From a bacterium (lineage in GTDB: Bacteria > Bacillota > Bacilli > Lactobacillales > Streptococcaceae): a stretch of DNA of 64,000 nt. Positions 38,057-46,519 of this stretch are shown one piece after another (the first letter of the stretch is position 1; each line of letters starts with the position of its first letter). A model generated the notes under the pieces. That model did not search any database, was not told where the DNA came from, and saw only the letters and a program-made list of their open reading frames with translations. The stretch is taken from positions 1-64,000 of the forward strand of contig CAJNBV010000008.1 of assembly GCA_905221095.1 (NCBI GenBank), read 5' to 3'. Both the position numbers and the translations under genes were made by a program.

Positions 38057-38524
38057 ATGTCCCGTTCCCAATTAACGATTTTAACAAATATTTGTCTGAT
38101 TGAAGACCTCGAAACTCAGCGCGTAGTGATGCAGTATCGCTCTCCTGAAACCAATCGCTGGTCTGGTTATGCCTTTCCGGGTGGTCATGTAGAAAATGGC
38201 GAGTCTTTCGCAGAGTCTGTCATTCGTGAAATCTATGAAGAAACAGGGTTAAGTATCCAAAATCCTCAACTTGTCGGCATTAAAAATTGGCCACTAGATA
38301 CAGGTGGGCGCTATATTGTCATTTGTTATAAGGCAACTGAGTTCTCTGGTACCCTTCGCTCTTCAGATGAAGGAGAAGTTTCTTGGATTCAAAAAGACCA
38401 GATTCCAAGTTTGGATCTGGCCTATGATATGTTACCCTTGATGGAAATGATGGAAGCTCCGGACAAGTCTGAATTTTTCTATCCTCGCCGTACAGAAGAC
38501 GATTGGGAAAAGAAAATTTTCTAA
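38057..38524 (+). CDS. Nudix hydrolase (MutT-like)
   Basis: 155-residue Nudix protein; the box GHVENGESFAESVIREIYEETGL (in two parts, GHVENGES and REIYEETGL) is intact near residues 38-60. Typical substrates are oxidised or non-canonical nucleoside triphosphates; the streptococcal mutX/mutT-like role is a guess. Start at ATG 38057; an upstream in-frame GTG (38045) is possible. Its last 47 codons are duplicated at 44587-44727, on the far side of the ribose operon. Confidence 0.88.
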   Translation: MSRSQLTILTNICLIEDLETQRVVMQYRSPETNRWSGYAFPGGHVENGESFAESVIREIYEETGLSIQNPQLVGIKNWPLDTGGRYIVICYKATEFSGTLRSSDEGEVSWIQKDQIPSLDLAYDMLPLMEMMEAPDKSEFFYPRRTEDDWEKKIF

Positions 38525-38588
38525 TCCTTTACCAAATAACCGAGCTGATCCAAGGCCTCCTCGATATAGTGGAGGTCTTGTTTAGTTT
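38383..38588. repeat. Left direct repeat bounding the ribose island
   Basis: 206 bases holding the 3' end of the Nudix gene plus the 3' end of niaR in reverse. It matches 44586-44791 without any gap (constant offset 6,203); I count about 21 differences, nearly all in the Nudix half. Confidence 0.93.
38521..38588 (-). pseudogene. Remnant of the 3' end of niaR
   Basis: On the minus strand the sequence codes for QDLHYIEEALDQLGYLVKD and a stop, the same C-terminus as the intact NiaR at 44724-45239. Nothing of the rest of the gene is present. It marks the left junction of the ribose island and shows that the Nudix gene and niaR were once directly convergent. Confidence 0.88.
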
Positions 38589-38672
38589 CCTGCCTAATAG
38601 TAATAATAGATTAGTAAAAAACATATAAGCATATATAATCTAAAATAAATTTAAAATATTTCTAAAAAAGTA

Positions 38673-38701
38673 TTGACAAATTAAAAGAAAACGCTTACTA
38701 T
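38673..38701 (+). promoter_or_regulatory. Promoter of the ribose operon
   Basis: TTGACA (38673-38678), 17-base spacer, TACTAT (38696-38701). Confidence 0.8.
38686..38699 (+). promoter_or_regulatory. CcpA catabolite-responsive element (cre) candidate
   Basis: AGAAAACGCTTACT matches the cre consensus TGnAAnCGnTnnCA except for the outermost bases. It overlaps the spacer and -10 of the rbs promoter, where CcpA binding would repress in glucose. Confidence 0.6.
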
Positions 38702-38709
38702 ATAAATAA

Positions 38710-38721
38710 GGGAACGGTTCC
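38710..38721 (+). promoter_or_regulatory. RbsR operator candidate
   Basis: GGGAACGGTTCC, a near-palindrome just after the predicted transcription start and 22 bases before rbsR. A close variant (GGGAACGGTACC) occurs inside rbsK at 39977. Confidence 0.6.
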
Positions 38722-38742
38722 ATAATATAAAAAGGAGGAGTG

Positions 38743-39717
38743 ATGACTACAATAAAACAGGTTGCTGAAGAAGCTGGAGTATCGAAATCAACAGTTTCAA
38801 GATATATTTCGAAAAAAGGCTATGTCGGAGATGATGCTAGAGAAAAGATAAAAAATGCTATCAAGAAATTAAATTACACGCCGAATGTATTAGCACAATC
38901 TTTGAAAACTAAAAAAAATCAAATGGTAGGACTCTTATTGCCAGATATTTCTAATCCCTTCTTCCCAAGATTGGTTCGAGGAGCTGAATCATATTTGAAA
39001 GATAAAGGTTATAGGATTATGGTTGGTACTATTTCAGATCATGATTCGTTAGAAGAATATATAAACCTTTTGTTAAAAACAAATGCAGCTGGCATTATAA
39101 CGACACTTGACTTTACAAAGGAATTTCCCAATCTGACGTTACCTGTTGTTGTGGTTGACCGGATTAGTAAAGATACAGGTTACGGTGTCTTTTCTGATAA
39201 TCAGTTGGGTGGACGTTTGGCTGCTAAAGCAATTTGGAATGCTGGCGCTAAGCAAGTTATGATTATTAAAGTTTTAGATGATAAAGCTGAAAACATTGCG
39301 GAACGATTTGAGGCAAGTTTAAACTATTTGAGGGATAAATCTTTAGAAATTCGTATTGAAGAAAGTGAAACGTTTGAGTTTGAAAAAATTCAAAAAGAAG
39401 CTAAAGAGAATCTAAAAAGAAATCCAAATATTGATAGTATTATAGCACCTTCTGATATTCATGCGATAGCTTATATTCATGAAATTTTAGCAATTGGTAA
39501 AAAAATTCCAGATGATATTCAAATCATTGGTTATGATGATATTGTACTTAGTCAATTTATTTATCCTTCTTTATCAACTATTCACCAATCATCATATAAA
39601 ATGGGAGAACAGGCTGCAAAGTTAATCTATAATATGGCAAATAAGTTCTCTATAGATGAAGTTAAAATTAAACTACCTGTTAGATACGTAGAAAGAAATA
39701 CATTAAGGAGAAAGTAA
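38743..39717 (+). CDS. rbsR: RbsR, LacI-family ribose operon repressor
   Basis: 324-residue LacI/GalR regulator. The N-terminal helix-turn-helix is TTIKQVAEEAGVSKSTVSRY with the hinge helix near NVLAQSLKTKK, followed by a periplasmic-binding-like sensor domain for ribose (about 60-324). AAAGGAGG precedes ATG 38743; a GTG one codon earlier is also possible. First gene of the rbs operon, so autoregulation is expected. The whole operon is visibly richer in A+T than the flanking core genes, which fits acquisition by transfer. Confidence 0.92.
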   Translation: MTTIKQVAEEAGVSKSTVSRYISKKGYVGDDAREKIKNAIKKLNYTPNVLAQSLKTKKNQMVGLLLPDISNPFFPRLVRGAESYLKDKGYRIMVGTISDHDSLEEYINLLLKTNAAGIITTLDFTKEFPNLTLPVVVVDRISKDTGYGVFSDNQLGGRLAAKAIWNAGAKQVMIIKVLDDKAENIAERFEASLNYLRDKSLEIRIEESETFEFEKIQKEAKENLKRNPNIDSIIAPSDIHAIAYIHEILAIGKKIPDDIQIIGYDDIVLSQFIYPSLSTIHQSSYKMGEQAAKLIYNMANKFSIDEVKIKLPVRYVERNTLRRK

Positions 39718-40628
39718 TGAGTAAAATTGTTGTTGTTGGAAGTATTTCAATGGACTTAGTTATGAGAACAAAAAGGATTCCAGAAGGAGGTGAAACGATT
39801 TTTGGGGATTCATTTAATATAGTTCCAGGGGGAAAAGGTGCAAATCAGGCTGTAGCTATTGGTAGATTATCCAGTGTAGAAGATAATATTTACATATTTG
39901 GGAACGTTGGGGAAGATATTTTTTCAGCAGATTTACTAAGTAATCTGCAAAATAATAATATTTCTATAGAACATGTGGGAACGGTACCACAATCTACAGG
40001 AGTTGCACAAATTACTTTATATGGAGGTGATAATAGGATTATTTATTATCCCGGAGCGAATAATTTAGTTAAAACAAATGATTGGAAAAATGAGTGGGAA
40101 TTGATTAGTGATGCAAGTATTGTTGTATTACAAAATGAAATACCACATGAAGCCAACTTATGTATAGCTAAATTTTGTCAAGAAAATAAAGTTAAGGTGC
40201 TTTACAATCCTGCACCAGCTAGAGAAACAGACATAGAGATGATTCCTTTTTGTGATTTTATTACTCCTAATGAGCATGAATGTTCAGAGCTTTTTCCAGA
40301 TAAGAAATTAGAAGAAATTATTAAAATTTATCCTAATAAAATGATTGTGACATTAGGAGTTGAAGGTTCTATTTATTATGATGGGACAGTAGTTCAGAAG
40401 ATTCCTGCTATAAAAGCAGAAGTAGTTGATACTACAGGAGCAGGAGATACGTTTAATGGTGCTTTTGCTTATGCTATCTCAAAAGGAAAAGAGATGAATG
40501 TTGCATTGTCCTTTGCAACGATTGCTTCACATCTTTCTGTTCAAAGATTTGGAGCGCAAGGAGGCATGCCGAGTTTGAAAGAAATAAAGGAGCATTCAGG
40601 ATATGAAGAAATATGGGATTTTAAATAG
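39717..40628 (+). CDS. rbsK: Ribokinase
   Basis: 303-residue PfkB-family kinase that phosphorylates ribose to ribose 5-phosphate. N-terminal motif VPGGKGANQAVAIGRL is near residue 37, and the C-terminal signature DTTGAGDTFNGAFAYA contains the catalytic aspartate and anion hole. Its ATG shares one base with the rbsR stop; AAGGAGAAAG upstream. Its end overlaps rbsD by 26 bases. Confidence 0.95.
   Translation: MSKIVVVGSISMDLVMRTKRIPEGGETIFGDSFNIVPGGKGANQAVAIGRLSSVEDNIYIFGNVGEDIFSADLLSNLQNNNISIEHVGTVPQSTGVAQITLYGGDNRIIYYPGANNLVKTNDWKNEWELISDASIVVLQNEIPHEANLCIAKFCQENKVKVLYNPAPARETDIEMIPFCDFITPNEHECSELFPDKKLEEIIKIYPNKMIVTLGVEGSIYYDGTVVQKIPAIKAEVVDTTGAGDTFNGAFAYAISKGKEMNVALSFATIASHLSVQRFGAQGGMPSLKEIKEHSGYEEIWDFK
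39975..39990 (+). promoter_or_regulatory. Second RbsR-operator-like site inside rbsK
   Basis: GTGGGAACGGTACCAC resembles the operator near the rbs promoter (shared GGGAACGGT-CC). It lies about 1.27 kb downstream. It could be an auxiliary operator or a coincidence of codons (for V-G-T-V-P). Confidence 0.35.
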
Positions 40629-41001
40629 TAATTTAGCAAAACTAGCTGATGATTTAGGTCATATGGATTTGGTTTGTATCGGAGATTTAGGATTGCCAGT
40701 TCCAAAAGGTGTTGATAAAATTGATTTAGCATTAAGAAAAGGTAGCCCAAGTTTTTTAGAAGTTTTAAAAGAATATTCAGATCATGTACTTATTGAAAAA
40801 ATTTTCTTAGCAGAAGAAATTAAAGAAAAAAACAAAGAACAGTGGCAAGCAGTTCTAGATCTTTTAGGATCGAATATAATTATTGAATATATTAGTCATG
40901 AAGAATTGAAAGCTATGAATACTAAAGTTAAGGCAGTTATTCGCACTGGGGAAGATACACCATATTCGAATATAATCTTGCAATCAGGAGTTATTATTTA
41001 G
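40603..41001 (+). CDS. rbsD: D-ribose pyranase
   Basis: 132-residue RbsD that interconverts pyranose and furanose ribose for transport and phosphorylation. The catalytic histidine is H20 in LADDLGHMDLVCIGDLGLP, and the C-terminal AVIRTGEDTPYSNIILQSGV is family-typical. Starts inside the end of rbsK with GGAG about 9 bases before the ATG. Confidence 0.94.
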   Translation: MKKYGILNSNLAKLADDLGHMDLVCIGDLGLPVPKGVDKIDLALRKGSPSFLEVLKEYSDHVLIEKIFLAEEIKEKNKEQWQAVLDLLGSNIIIEYISHEELKAMNTKVKAVIRTGEDTPYSNIILQSGVII

Positions 41002-41014
41002 AAGGGGGTTGCCT

Positions 41015-42493
41015 ATGAAAATTGAAATGAAGAACATTTCAAAATCTTTTGGGAATAATCGTGTTTTAGAAAGTATTGATTTGGTTCTTAATTCAGGAGA
41101 AGTTCATGCTTTAATGGGAGAGAATGGTGCAGGCAAATCAACCTTAATGAATATTTTAACTGGACTTTTTCCAGCTACTTCAGGAACTATTTTTATTGAT
41201 GGGAAAGAAAAAACATTTTCTAATCCTCAAGAGGCAGAACGGTTTGGACTGAGTTTTATTCATCAAGAAATGAATACTTGGCCAGATATGACTGTACTTG
41301 ATAATCTTTTTTTAGGAAGAGAAATTAAAAATTCGATTGGGTTTCTAGATAAAGCTAGTATGGAAAGGAAAGCTAAAGAAGCATTTAAACGTCTTAATAT
41401 CTCAATTCCTCTCGATGCAATCATTGGTCAATTATCAGTCGGACAACAACAAATGATAGAAATAGCAAAATGTTTATTATCAGAAGTTTCCTTGTTAATT
41501 ATGGATGAACCCACAGCAGCTTTAACTGATCGTGAAACTGAAACACTTTTTAAAGTGATAGAAGGATTAAAATCTGATGGTGTAGGTATTGTGTATATTT
41601 CACATCGGATGGAAGAAATCTTTAAGATTACAGATCTTATAACTGTTATGAGGGATGGGTTTGTAATTGATACCAAGAAAACGAAGTTAACTAATGCGGA
41701 TGAATTAGTTCAAAAGATGGTGGGGCGTGAATTAGAAGATTACTATCCAGAAAAAAAGGCTGAGATTGGGAATATTGTTTTTCAAGCTAAGAATCTTTCT
41801 GGTTCTGCTTTTACGGATATTTCTTTCTATGTACGTCAAGGGGAAATTCTTGGTTTTTCTGGTTTGATGGGTGCTGGTCGTACTGAAATAATGCGAGCAA
41901 TTTTTGGAATTGATTCTTTAAAATCTGGTCAAATTATAATAAACGAAGAACAATTGATAATTAAAAATCCTTTTGAAGCAATTAAGCATGGAATTGGTTT
42001 CTTAACAGAAGATCGTAAAGATGAGGGATTGATTTTAGATTTTTCTATTAAAGATAATATGACTTTACCTAGTACTCGAGATTTTGTTAAAAATGGTATT
42101 TTTGATAATAAAACAAGTGATATATTTGTACAACGTTTAATTGATAGGCTACGAATTAAATCAGGTTATCCAGATAAGGAAGTTGGAACACTTTCTGGTG
42201 GTAATCAACAGAAAGTAGTTTTAGCAAAATGGATAGGCATTGCACCAAAAGTACTGATTCTAGATGAGCCAACTCGTGGGGTAGATGTTGGGGCTAAGCG
42301 TGAAATTTACCAATTAATGAATGAATTGGCTGAACGAGGTGTGCCGATTATTATGGTATCTTCAGATTTACCAGAAGTGATTGGAGTCAGTGATCGCATT
42401 ATGGTTATGCATGAAGGAAGAATTAGTGGAGAATTAACACGTCAAGAAGCTACACAAGAAAAAGTTATGCAACTAGCTACAGGAGGACAATAG
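41015..42493 (+). CDS. rbsA: Ribose ABC transporter ATP-binding protein
   Basis: 492-residue protein with two fused ABC domains. The first has Walker A GENGAGKSTLMNIL, signature LSVGQQQMIEIA and Walker B LLIMDEPTAAL. The second has a degenerate P-loop GLMGAGRTEIMRA, as usual in carbohydrate CUT2 transporters, but intact LSGGNQQKVVLAKW and LILDEPTRGVDVG. I start at ATG 41015 with GAAGGGGG upstream. It energises RbsC with RbsB as the binding protein. Confidence 0.95.
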   Translation: MKIEMKNISKSFGNNRVLESIDLVLNSGEVHALMGENGAGKSTLMNILTGLFPATSGTIFIDGKEKTFSNPQEAERFGLSFIHQEMNTWPDMTVLDNLFLGREIKNSIGFLDKASMERKAKEAFKRLNISIPLDAIIGQLSVGQQQMIEIAKCLLSEVSLLIMDEPTAALTDRETETLFKVIEGLKSDGVGIVYISHRMEEIFKITDLITVMRDGFVIDTKKTKLTNADELVQKMVGRELEDYYPEKKAEIGNIVFQAKNLSGSAFTDISFYVRQGEILGFSGLMGAGRTEIMRAIFGIDSLKSGQIIINEEQLIIKNPFEAIKHGIGFLTEDRKDEGLILDFSIKDNMTLPSTRDFVKNGIFDNKTSDIFVQRLIDRLRIKSGYPDKEVGTLSGGNQQKVVLAKWIGIAPKVLILDEPTRGVDVGAKREIYQLMNELAERGVPIIMVSSDLPEVIGVSDRIMVMHEGRISGELTRQEATQEKVMQLATGGQ

Positions 42494-42494
42494 T

Positions 42495-43439
42495 GTGAAA
42501 AATACTATGAAGTATATGTCAGAATTGACAACAGTAATAGCATTGATAATTTTAATGGCTGTCATCACTATTATCAATTCAAATTTTTTAACAGCAAATA
42601 ATCTGTTAAATTTACTATTGCAAGTAACATCAAATGCACTGATCGCTTTTGGAATGACCTTTGTTATTCTAACAGGTGGAATTGATTTATCAGTTGGATC
42701 AATTTTAGCCTTATCCAGTGCGCTAACCGCTGGCCTATTAGGATCTGGAATGCCTGTTACGTTAGCAATTCTCATCTCTTTAATTTTGGGTTGTATTCTG
42801 GGGATGATGAATGGTTTATTGATTTCCTACGGGAAATTAGCTCCATTTATCGTTACTTTAGCAACTATGACTATTTTTAGAGGCGCAACACTTGTTTATA
42901 CAAATGGGAATCCTATCACAAAAGGATTAAGTGATACATTCTTATTTCAATTTTTGGGGCAAGGTTATATAGTCGGAATTCCATTTCCTGTAATTATTAT
43001 GTTTATTGTATTTATTGTTTTATATGTTTTACTTCATAAAACAGCATTTGGTAAATCTGTGTATGCTATAGGGGGGAATGAAAAAGCAGCATATATATCA
43101 GGTGTGAAACTAAATAAAGTGAAAATTATCATTTATTCAATTTCAGGTATTATGGCCTCAATTTCTGGATTGATTATAACATCACGCTTAAGTTCTGCTC
43201 AACCAACAGCAGGTGCTAGTTATGAAATGGATGCTATTGCAGCTGTTGTTCTTGGGGGAACCTCTTTATCAGGAGGTAAAGGTCGTATACTGGGGACTCT
43301 AATAGGTGCTTTAATTATTGGGGTTTTGAATAATGGGCTTAATATTATCGGTGTTTCAGCATTTTGGCAACAAGTAGTAAAAGGAGTTGTAATCTTAATT
43401 GCTGTTCTGATTGATCGTTTTAAAGTTGTAAAACAGTAG
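42495..43439 (+). CDS. rbsC: Ribose ABC transporter permease
   Basis: 314-residue CUT2 permease with eight to ten hydrophobic segments. Conserved stretches are GGIDLSVGSILALSSALTAG, ATMTIFRGATLVYTNGNPI, the ATPase-coupling GGNEKAAYISGVKLNKVK, and GGTSLSGGKGRILGTLIGAL. GTG start one base after the rbsA stop, with AGGAGGACAA as ribosome site. Confidence 0.95.
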   Translation: MKNTMKYMSELTTVIALIILMAVITIINSNFLTANNLLNLLLQVTSNALIAFGMTFVILTGGIDLSVGSILALSSALTAGLLGSGMPVTLAILISLILGCILGMMNGLLISYGKLAPFIVTLATMTIFRGATLVYTNGNPITKGLSDTFLFQFLGQGYIVGIPFPVIIMFIVFIVLYVLLHKTAFGKSVYAIGGNEKAAYISGVKLNKVKIIIYSISGIMASISGLIITSRLSSAQPTAGASYEMDAIAAVVLGGTSLSGGKGRILGTLIGALIIGVLNNGLNIIGVSAFWQQVVKGVVILIAVLIDRFKVVKQ

Positions 43440-43543
43440 AATAATTTTTCAATTTTTTTGGAAATAGTAACAATTTATTAGATGGCGAACAATAATCGGG
43501 ATTGAAACTATCCCTATAGATATATATTACGAGGAGTAATAAC

Positions 43544-44509
43544 ATGAAAATTATTAAAAAAATTAGCATTTTTGCTTTGTTTGTAACATTTATTTTTGCT
43601 TTAGTAGCTTGTGGAAAAACTGGTTTAGGAAATTCATCAAATGATAATAAATCTACGACTCAAAAGTCGGCAAAAGAATTGAAATTAGGAGTTTCTATTT
43701 CGACTACTAACAATCCCTATTTTGTGGCTATGAAAGATGGTCTTGAAAAAGCCGCAGGAGAAAAAGAAGTAACTTTGAAGATAGCAGATGCACAAGATGA
43801 TGCTGCTAGACAAGCAGATGATATTCAAAATTTTATTAGTCAAAATGTAGATGCTTTACTAATTAATCCAGTTGATTCTGATGCAATTGTTACATCTATT
43901 AAAGCTGCTAATAATGCAAATATTCCAGTAATCTTAATTGACCGCGGTAGTAATGGTGGTGAAGTCTTGACAACTGTTGCTTCTGATAACGTAGAAGCAG
44001 GTAAAATGGCTGCCGAATTTATTACCAAGCAATTGGGAGAAAAAGCAAAAACTTTTGAATTGTCAGGAGTCCCTGGCGCTTCTGCAACAGTAGATAGAGG
44101 TAAAGGATTTGAACAAATTTCAAAGACAAATTTAGATGTTCTTTCTAGTCAATCCGCTAATTTTGATCGTGCAAAAGCTTTGAATACAGCGCAAAATATG
44201 ATTCAAGGAAACAAAGAAGTACAAGCAATCTTTGCACAGAATGATGAGATGGCATTAGGAGCTGCACAAGCAGTAAAAGCAGCTGGTCTTAGCAATGTAT
44301 TAATTGTTGGTATTGATGGTCAACCAGATGCACATGACGCTATTGCAAAAGGTGATATTACTGCCACTATTGCTCAGCAACCAGCTAAGATGGGTGAAAT
44401 TGCTATTCAATCAGCAATTGATCATTATCAAGGGAAAAAACTGGAAAAAGAAACAGTTTCTCCAATTTATCTTGTGACTAAGGATAATGTTGATCAACAT
44501 AACTGGTGA
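43544..44509 (+). CDS. rbsB: Ribose-binding lipoprotein
   Basis: 321-residue extracellular solute-binding protein of the ribose/galactose type. A lipoprotein signal ends at LVAC (residues 20-23), with Cys23 as lipid anchor. The mature part has the typical ISTTNNPYFVAMKDGLE and GIDGQPDAHDAIAKGDITAT. GAGGAGTAA precedes the ATG. It is last in the operon, with a 104-base gap after rbsC; no clear terminator follows. Confidence 0.94.
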   Translation: MKIIKKISIFALFVTFIFALVACGKTGLGNSSNDNKSTTQKSAKELKLGVSISTTNNPYFVAMKDGLEKAAGEKEVTLKIADAQDDAARQADDIQNFISQNVDALLINPVDSDAIVTSIKAANNANIPVILIDRGSNGGEVLTTVASDNVEAGKMAAEFITKQLGEKAKTFELSGVPGASATVDRGKGFEQISKTNLDVLSSQSANFDRAKALNTAQNMIQGNKEVQAIFAQNDEMALGAAQAVKAAGLSNVLIVGIDGQPDAHDAIAKGDITATIAQQPAKMGEIAIQSAIDHYQGKKLEKETVSPIYLVTKDNVDQHNW

Positions 44510-44585
44510 TATATTTTTAGTAAGTAGGTAGTTGTTAATTTTCATTCAATGTAGTTTTTAAATATCTTTGTTAGTATTTGAGCTA

Positions 44586-44791
44586 TTGGGTTCAAAAAGA
44601 CCAGATTCCAAGCTTGGATCTGGCCTATGATATGTTACCTTTGATGGAAATGATGGAAGCTCCTGACAAGTCAGAGTTTTTCTACCGGCACCGTACAGAA
44701 GATGGCTGGGAGAAAGAAATTTTTTAATCTTTTACTAAATAACCGAGCTGATCCAAGGCCTCCTCGATATAGTGGAGGTCTTGTTGTGTTT
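44586..44791. repeat. Right direct repeat bounding the ribose island
   Basis: Partner of 38383-38588. It holds a truncated Nudix 3' end followed by the genuine 3' end of niaR. The two copies line up without gaps over 206 bases. Confidence 0.93.
44587..44727 (+). pseudogene. Truncated 3' end of the Nudix gene
   Basis: Frame codes WVQKDQIPSLDLAYDML and onwards to a stop, paralogous to the last 47 codons of the intact Nudix gene. The differences are largely synonymous or conservative, so the fragment derives from a functional allele rather than from a decayed copy. It has no start and no Nudix box. Its stop codon overlaps the convergent niaR stop. Confidence 0.9.
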
Positions 44792-45239
44792 CGGCTTCGA
44801 CTAGGTGGTAATGAATGCCATCCGTCAATTCAGACAGAGGTCTAAAGTCAGAATGCTCGACTTGTTCTAGAAAATGTTGAACATCTCGGCGACAAGACAG
44901 TTTCAGCAAGGTTTCAATTTCTCCATAAACGGGATGGTCAATCAAGGTGTTTTGAACACGTCCACCATTATCTACGATAGCGAGGAGTTCTTGCCCGATT
45001 TCTTCAACTTCATGTTTTACCTTGAAAAGTTTATGGACATAAGGATTGGTATCAACTTGCTTATAGATGTAGCCACGATTGGTAGATAGGATAGGAGCGC
45101 CATCGGCTCTTAAAATTGCAATATCCTGAACAATGACCTGACGTGTGACATGAAAATGTTCAGCCAAACTTTGACCATTGAGGGCTTTAGGAGCTTCTTT
45201 CAAGAGTTGGAGCAGGGCTTGTTTGCGATCTTTTGTCAT
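44724..45239 (-). CDS. niaR: NiaR, niacin-responsive repressor
   Basis: 171-residue regulator: an N-terminal winged helix of HTH_11 type (LNGQSLAEHFHVTRQVIVQDI) and a C-terminal 3H domain with conserved histidines (HPVYGEI, HFLEQVEHSD, HYHLVEAE) that bind metal and niacin. In Firmicutes NiaR represses NAD precursor genes. It is encoded 12 bases downstream of the niacin transporter gene, with AAAAGGAAG before the ATG, so it should be autoregulated through the operator upstream of niaX. Confidence 0.9.
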   Translation of the reverse strand: MTKDRKQALLQLLKEAPKALNGQSLAEHFHVTRQVIVQDIAILRADGAPILSTNRGYIYKQVDTNPYVHKLFKVKHEVEEIGQELLAIVDNGGRVQNTLIDHPVYGEIETLLKLSCRRDVQHFLEQVEHSDFRPLSELTDGIHYHLVEAETQQDLHYIEEALDQLGYLVKD

Positions 45240-45250
45240 AGTTCTTCCTT

Positions 45251-45778
45251 TTAACGGCGTTTTCGAAGCACTTTATAGACAGCTAGTGCTAATGTATAGT
45301 CTACCATACTATGGATAATTGTGCCAAATCCAACTAGCACAAATAGAACATAGAACATATTTTCTACATTGGTACCAGAAGTTGCGTAAAAAAGGACACA
45401 GGCTAATACTTCAGCAAGGGCATGCACGATAGCCAAAACAAAGTTGAAAATCCAGGAAGATTTTGGTTTATCTAGGGTATCGGGGAATTTTTGTAGGTAA
45501 AGAGCGCCCAAAGTCCCGAAAAAGATATGGGAAAAAGCTCGAAATACGATAACCATAGGATAGCCAGCCATCAAAAATCCAAAACTAGAGGCTAGGATGA
45601 CAAAAACTGCCATCAAAGGCGATAAGAACATGGCAATAAAAATAGCGATGTGGCTACCCAACGTATAGGAAGCAGGTGGAATGACTATCTTAAAAGGCAT
45701 AACAATGGGAATCAAAATCGCAATAGCCGTCAAGAGGGCAGTCATTGTCATAAATTGTGTCTTTTTCCGTGTATTCAT
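45251..45778 (-). CDS. niaX: NiaX, niacin-specific ECF transporter S component
   Basis: 175-residue membrane protein with about five to six hydrophobic segments, the substrate-capture component of an energy-coupling factor transporter. It would share EcfAA'T encoded elsewhere. The assignment rests on the S-component profile and on coupling to niaR. I start at ATG 45778 (MNTRKKTQFM) with AAAAGGAGATTC directly upstream; a longer frame to 45832 covers the promoter/operator and is not credible. Confidence 0.85.
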   Translation of the reverse strand: MNTRKKTQFMTMTALLTAIAILIPIVMPFKIVIPPASYTLGSHIAIFIAMFLSPLMAVFVILASSFGFLMAGYPMVIVFRAFSHIFFGTLGALYLQKFPDTLDKPKSSWIFNFVLAIVHALAEVLACVLFYATSGTNVENMFYVLFVLVGFGTIIHSMVDYTLALAVYKVLRKRR

Positions 45779-45797
45779 AAGAATCTCCTTTTCGTCT

Positions 45798-45818
45798 GTA
45801 TATACACTAGTATAGTAC
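45798..45818 (-). promoter_or_regulatory. Putative NiaR operator and niaX promoter
   Basis: TATACACTAGTATA, an imperfect inverted repeat (TATAC..GTATA with a central ACTAGT), lies about 20 bases before niaX. On the minus strand it overlaps a -10 TACTAT that has TTGCTT 17 bases upstream. Repressor binding here would block the promoter. Confidence 0.55.
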
Positions 45819-45915
45819 AATAAAGAAGACAATAAAGCAAGGATTTACTTAGGCGTATAAGTCATTTTAAGTTAAAAACTCGTAAACATTTCACTAATAA
45901 TAGTAACGATATAGA

Positions 45916-45951
45916 GTAAAATCTCCACCTTCAAGCATGAAAGCGGAGATT
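45916..45951 (-). terminator. Terminator after panT
   Basis: AATCTCC/GGAGATT outer stem with additional inner pairing (CTTTCA/TTGAAG type), followed on the minus strand by TTTTAC. The T-tract on the plus strand is better, so it may act in both directions. Confidence 0.65.
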
Positions 45952-45955
45952 GTTT

Positions 45956-46519
45956 TTATTTCTTCAATGTTTGTAGCCGTGGAACAATGGCTAGGGTTAG
46001 AACTGCGGAAATAACTAATTCAGCAATCGAATTTGTTGAAATAACGGTTGCTAAGAGTTTTTGGATATTACCATCAAAAACATTTCCAAAAAGGTAGAAA
46101 ATTCCACCAAGTACAAAAACGGTGTTGGTAAGTGAACCAAGGGCACCGGCTAGGATTAGCCCAGTCTTGTTTTTCATCAGTTTATAGACTAGATAAGGAG
46201 TTAAACCAATCAAAATACGTGGGACGATGGCAATGATAGCTGAGTAGATGTTTCCGTTTGGTACAAAAGGTGAGAAGAGGTAGCTTGTTGGTAGAATTGT
46301 AATCGTATTAACTGTCAAGCTAAGTAGTCCCATTAAAAATCCAAGTGTAACCCCAACTCGTGGACCGTAAATAATGCTGGCAATAATGACAGGAATATGA
46401 ACGATAGTCGGTTTGATTGGGAATGGAAAAAGGTTAAAGATAAGCGAGCTCAGAAAGTGTATCACGAGCATGGTTGCAAAAAAGATAGCAATGGGTGCAA
46501 TATTAGAGCGTTTTTTCAT
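45956..46519 (-). CDS. panT: PanT-like pantothenate ECF transporter S component
   Basis: 187-residue protein with five to six membrane segments in the pattern of ECF S components (HIPVIIASIIYGPRVGVTLG..., PRILIGLTPYLVYKLMKNKTG). It overlaps coaC by 17 bases, and coaB-coaC-panT is an established streptococcal arrangement, so pantothenate or a related CoA precursor is the likely substrate. The substrate is inferred from context. Confidence 0.82.
   Translation of the reverse strand: MKKRSNIAPIAIFFATMLVIHFLSSLIFNLFPFPIKPTIVHIPVIIASIIYGPRVGVTLGFLMGLLSLTVNTITILPTSYLFSPFVPNGNIYSAIIAIVPRILIGLTPYLVYKLMKNKTGLILAGALGSLTNTVFVLGGIFYLFGNVFDGNIQKLLATVISTNSIAELVISAVLTLAIVPRLQTLKK

Noticed and set aside
38383..44791. 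Ribose island as a transposon or integrative element
   Set aside because: No integrase, transposase, short target duplication or tRNA site; the flanking repeats are gene ends and fit homologous recombination better.
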